A stretch of DNA of 64,000 bases from Bradyrhizobium sp. AZCC 1719 (GTDB lineage: Bacteria; Pseudomonadota; Alphaproteobacteria; Rhizobiales; Xanthobacteraceae). The stretch lies in assembly GCF_036924525.1 (NCBI RefSeq), contig NZ_JAZHRU010000001.1, positions 6,787,001-6,851,000 of the forward strand, in the 5' to 3' direction. The notes beneath the pieces were generated by a model that saw only the letters and a list, made by a program, of their open reading frames with translations, was not told where the DNA came from and did no database searches. Position numbers and translations under genes: made by a program. Below, in pieces: positions 62,088 to 64,000 of the stretch (positions within the stretch are counted from its first letter, which is position 1; each line of letters opens with the position of its first letter).

Positions 62088-63746
62088 TTACGACGCTGCC
62101 ACCTTGCGCGGCACCGAAGCTCGCTCCATCACAAATCCCTCATAGCCCTTGGCCGCGACGTCGTTGCAGATCTTCCGGTACGGCCCGACGCCGCCGATAT
62201 AGGGCATGAAGATGCGCGGCTTGCCCGGGACGTTGGCGCCCATGTACCAGGAATTGGCCTGCGGATAGAGCGTGCTGGAGGCGACCTCGTTGACATGGGC
62301 GACCCATTTGTCCTCGGCTTCGGTGGCGGCCTCCATCGTGTCGAGCCCGCGATCGCGCATGTGAGCGAGACAGTCGGTGATCCAGTCGACATGCTGCTCG
62401 ATCGACACGATCATGTTGGACAGCACCGACGGGCTGCCGGGGCCGGTGACGACAAAGAGATTGGGAAAGCCCGCGCTCATCAAGCCGAGATAGGTGCGCG
62501 GGCCCGCGGCCCATTTTTGATTGAGCGTCTGGCCGTCGCGGCCCTTGATATCGATCTTCGCCACCGATCCCGTCATGGCGTCAAAACCGGTCGCCAACAC
62601 CAGAGCGTCGACTTCGTAGTTTCTGCCGGCCACGCGCACGGCGTTTTCGGTGATCTCTTCAATCGGATTCGACTTGATGTCGACCAGCGTCACGTTTGGG
62701 CGGTTGAAGGTCGCGAAATAATCTGTGTCGATGCAGATGCGTTTTGAGCCGATCGGATGGTTGTTCGGCTGCAACAGTTTTGCCGTTTCCGGGTCCTTGA
62801 CGATCCCGGCGATCTTCTCGCGGACGAAATTCGCAGCGGTGTCGTTGGCGGCCTTGTCGAGCGCAAGATTGTTGTAGACCGACATGAAGGTAAGCCCGCC
62901 GTGATTCCAGCGCGCCTCGTACTTGGCGCGGCGCTCATTGTCGCCGTCATCGAGCGCGCCGCGGTCGGGCATCTCGGTGTAGATGCCATTTTTCGCGACC
63001 TCGCGGGCGAAGCGCCTGATCTCGGGATAGTTGGCGCGGAATTTTTGCCGGTCCTCTTCGTTGAGCGGAGCGTTGCGCGCGGGAATCGAAAAGTTCGCGG
63101 TGCGTTGGAATACCGTCAGATGGCTGGCCTGTTCGGCGATGACCGGCACCGACTGAATCCCCGACGATCCGGTGCCGATGACGCCGACGCGCTGGCCGGT
63201 GAAATCGACTTCCTCATGCGGCCAGTGGCCGGTGTGGTAGACCTTGCCCTTGAACCGACCGAGACCCTTGATGTCGGGCATCCGCGCGTTCGACAAGCAG
63301 CCGGTGGCGAGCACGACGAATTTTGCTGACACCGTTTTGCCGTGCGAAGTCGTTACCGACCAGAGGGAGGTCGCCTCATCGAACTCGGCACGATCGACGC
63401 GGGTGTCGAACTGGATGTCCCTTCGCAGATCGAAGCGGTCGGCGACGTGGTTGGCGTATTTCAAAATCTCCGGCTGCGGTGCATAGCGCTCGCTCCAGTC
63501 CCACTCCTGCTGCAGCTCTTCCGAGAACGAATAGGAATACTGCATGCTCTCGACGTCGCAGCGCGCGCCGGGATAGCGGTTCCAGTACCAGGTGCCGCCG
63601 ACGCCCGAGCCCTGCTCGTAGACCCGCGCCGTCATCCCCTGCCCGCGCAAGCGGTGCAGCATGTACATGCCGGCAAAGCCCGCGCCGACCACGACGACGT
63701 CGTAGGTAGCAGACGATTTGGCGGCGGCAGACGGCATGACGGACAT
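62088..63746 (-). CDS. Flavin-containing (Baeyer-Villiger-type) monooxygenase
   Basis: This 552-residue protein has two Rossmann folds: FAD site VVVVGAGFAGMYMLHRLRGQ near the N-terminus and NADPH site VGVIGTGSSGIQSVPVIAEQ. Just before the second is the Baeyer-Villiger fingerprint FKGKVYHTGHWP. These enzymes insert oxygen next to a ketone carbonyl to give an ester or lactone; the family also includes hydroxylases. ALVLATGFDAMTGSVAKIDI is the standard C-terminal FAD region. The start at 63746 follows AGGGAG. The substrate is unknown; a cyclic ketone or a terpenoid/steroid-type ketone is possible. Confidence 0.9.
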   Translation of the reverse strand: MSVMPSAAAKSSATYDVVVVGAGFAGMYMLHRLRGQGMTARVYEQGSGVGGTWYWNRYPGARCDVESMQYSYSFSEELQQEWDWSERYAPQPEILKYANHVADRFDLRRDIQFDTRVDRAEFDEATSLWSVTTSHGKTVSAKFVVLATGCLSNARMPDIKGLGRFKGKVYHTGHWPHEEVDFTGQRVGVIGTGSSGIQSVPVIAEQASHLTVFQRTANFSIPARNAPLNEEDRQKFRANYPEIRRFAREVAKNGIYTEMPDRGALDDGDNERRAKYEARWNHGGLTFMSVYNNLALDKAANDTAANFVREKIAGIVKDPETAKLLQPNNHPIGSKRICIDTDYFATFNRPNVTLVDIKSNPIEEITENAVRVAGRNYEVDALVLATGFDAMTGSVAKIDIKGRDGQTLNQKWAAGPRTYLGLMSAGFPNLFVVTGPGSPSVLSNMIVSIEQHVDWITDCLAHMRDRGLDTMEAATEAEDKWVAHVNEVASSTLYPQANSWYMGANVPGKPRIFMPYIGGVGPYRKICNDVAAKGYEGFVMERASVPRKVAAS

Positions 63747-63864
63747 GAAAACGGGCTCCCTGAAAATTATGTTGGTTGCGTGCAGCATTCTATCGCTAGC
63801 GCCAAAGCGCAAGACGCAAATCGGCGGCCGTGCCCTGCATATTTTGCGAGATGGAATGTTCGCT

Positions 63865-63966
63865 CCTCAGGGTGAGGAGCGCGTCTTCGCGCATCTCGAA
63901 CCATGAGGCCCCGTCTGTGGCCTTCATCCTTCGAGACGCCTGCTGCGCAGGCTCCTCAGGATGAGG
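63865..63966. repeat. Intergenic palindrome, family H, copy 2
   Basis: cctcagggtgaggagcgcgt ... gctcctcaggatgagg, related in opposite orientation to the copy at 61963. The two copies flank the flavin monooxygenase gene, so recombination between them could invert or remove it. Confidence 0.83.
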
Positions 63967-64000
63967 AACTAACACCGCTTGGCATGCAAGCCTCCGATGG

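Overview
The window is high-GC DNA with the gene content and intergenic repeat families of an alphaproteobacterium close to Bradyrhizobium/Rhodopseudomonas. The evidence is the many crotonase, acyl-CoA dehydrogenase and AMP-ligase genes, rhizobial methyl-accepting chemotaxis proteins (MCPs), and several families of 80-130 bp imperfect palindromes between genes. It looks chromosomal. I see no tRNA, rRNA, CRISPR array or replication origin. Species assignment is inference.

Layout. 0-2 kb: the 5' part of a B12-binding radical SAM gene resembling hopanoid C-2 methylases, and an ethanolamine ammonia-lyase large subunit gene with no eutC beside it. 2.4-10 kb: two MCP genes facing each other around a 3.5 kb island of less typical sequence (a cysteine-dioxygenase-like cupin, a XoxJ/MxaJ-like periplasmic binding protein, an unknown protein, decayed spacers). 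A soluble periplasmic Cache protein gene precedes the second MCP. 10-16.8 kb: a three-gene operon of transglutaminase-DUF2126 amidoligase, circularly permuted ATP-grasp fused to alpha-E, and a second transglutaminase. This is a predicted peptide-bond-forming system of unknown product and the best candidate for undescribed biology here. 17-20.6 kb: an operon of Ldh-type oxidoreductase, HpcH/HpaI aldolase and altronate-dehydratase-family protein. 20.8-27.9 kb: a homoprotocatechuate meta-cleavage cluster (hpaR divergent from hpaH-hpaF-hpaE-hpaD-hpaG plus a thiamine-diphosphate enzyme). 28-35.9 kb: an MFS transporter, AlkB with a second 2-oxoglutarate oxygenase, DUF2848 with an amidase, and a DUF35/thiolase-like/SDR acyl-CoA module. 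36-39 kb: an IS110-type element and a Tat-exported SMP-30 lactonase. 39-41.8 kb: PEP carboxylase. 42-57.5 kb: a large acyl-CoA catabolic region (two acyl-CoA ligases, three crotonases, a dienoyl-CoA-reductase-like SDR, another SDR, two acyl-CoA dehydrogenases, an APH-type kinase with DUF6285) with HtpX, GFA, VOC and flavin reductase genes between. 57.6-58.8 kb: an intact IS630-family element inside an intergenic palindrome. 58.8-64 kb: an alpha/beta hydrolase, a YghU-type glutathione transferase, a class V PLP enzyme and a Baeyer-Villiger-type flavin monooxygenase.

Themes. The window is dominated by catabolism of aromatic acids and acyl-CoA thioesters. The kinase-DUF6285-crotonase operon with separate acyl-CoA dehydrogenases resembles a split form of the animal ACAD10/ACAD11 proteins, which would fit hydroxy-acid oxidation. 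Intergenic palindromes sit at most convergent gene ends. In two cases the terminal bases of the palindrome also supply the neighbouring gene's stop codon.
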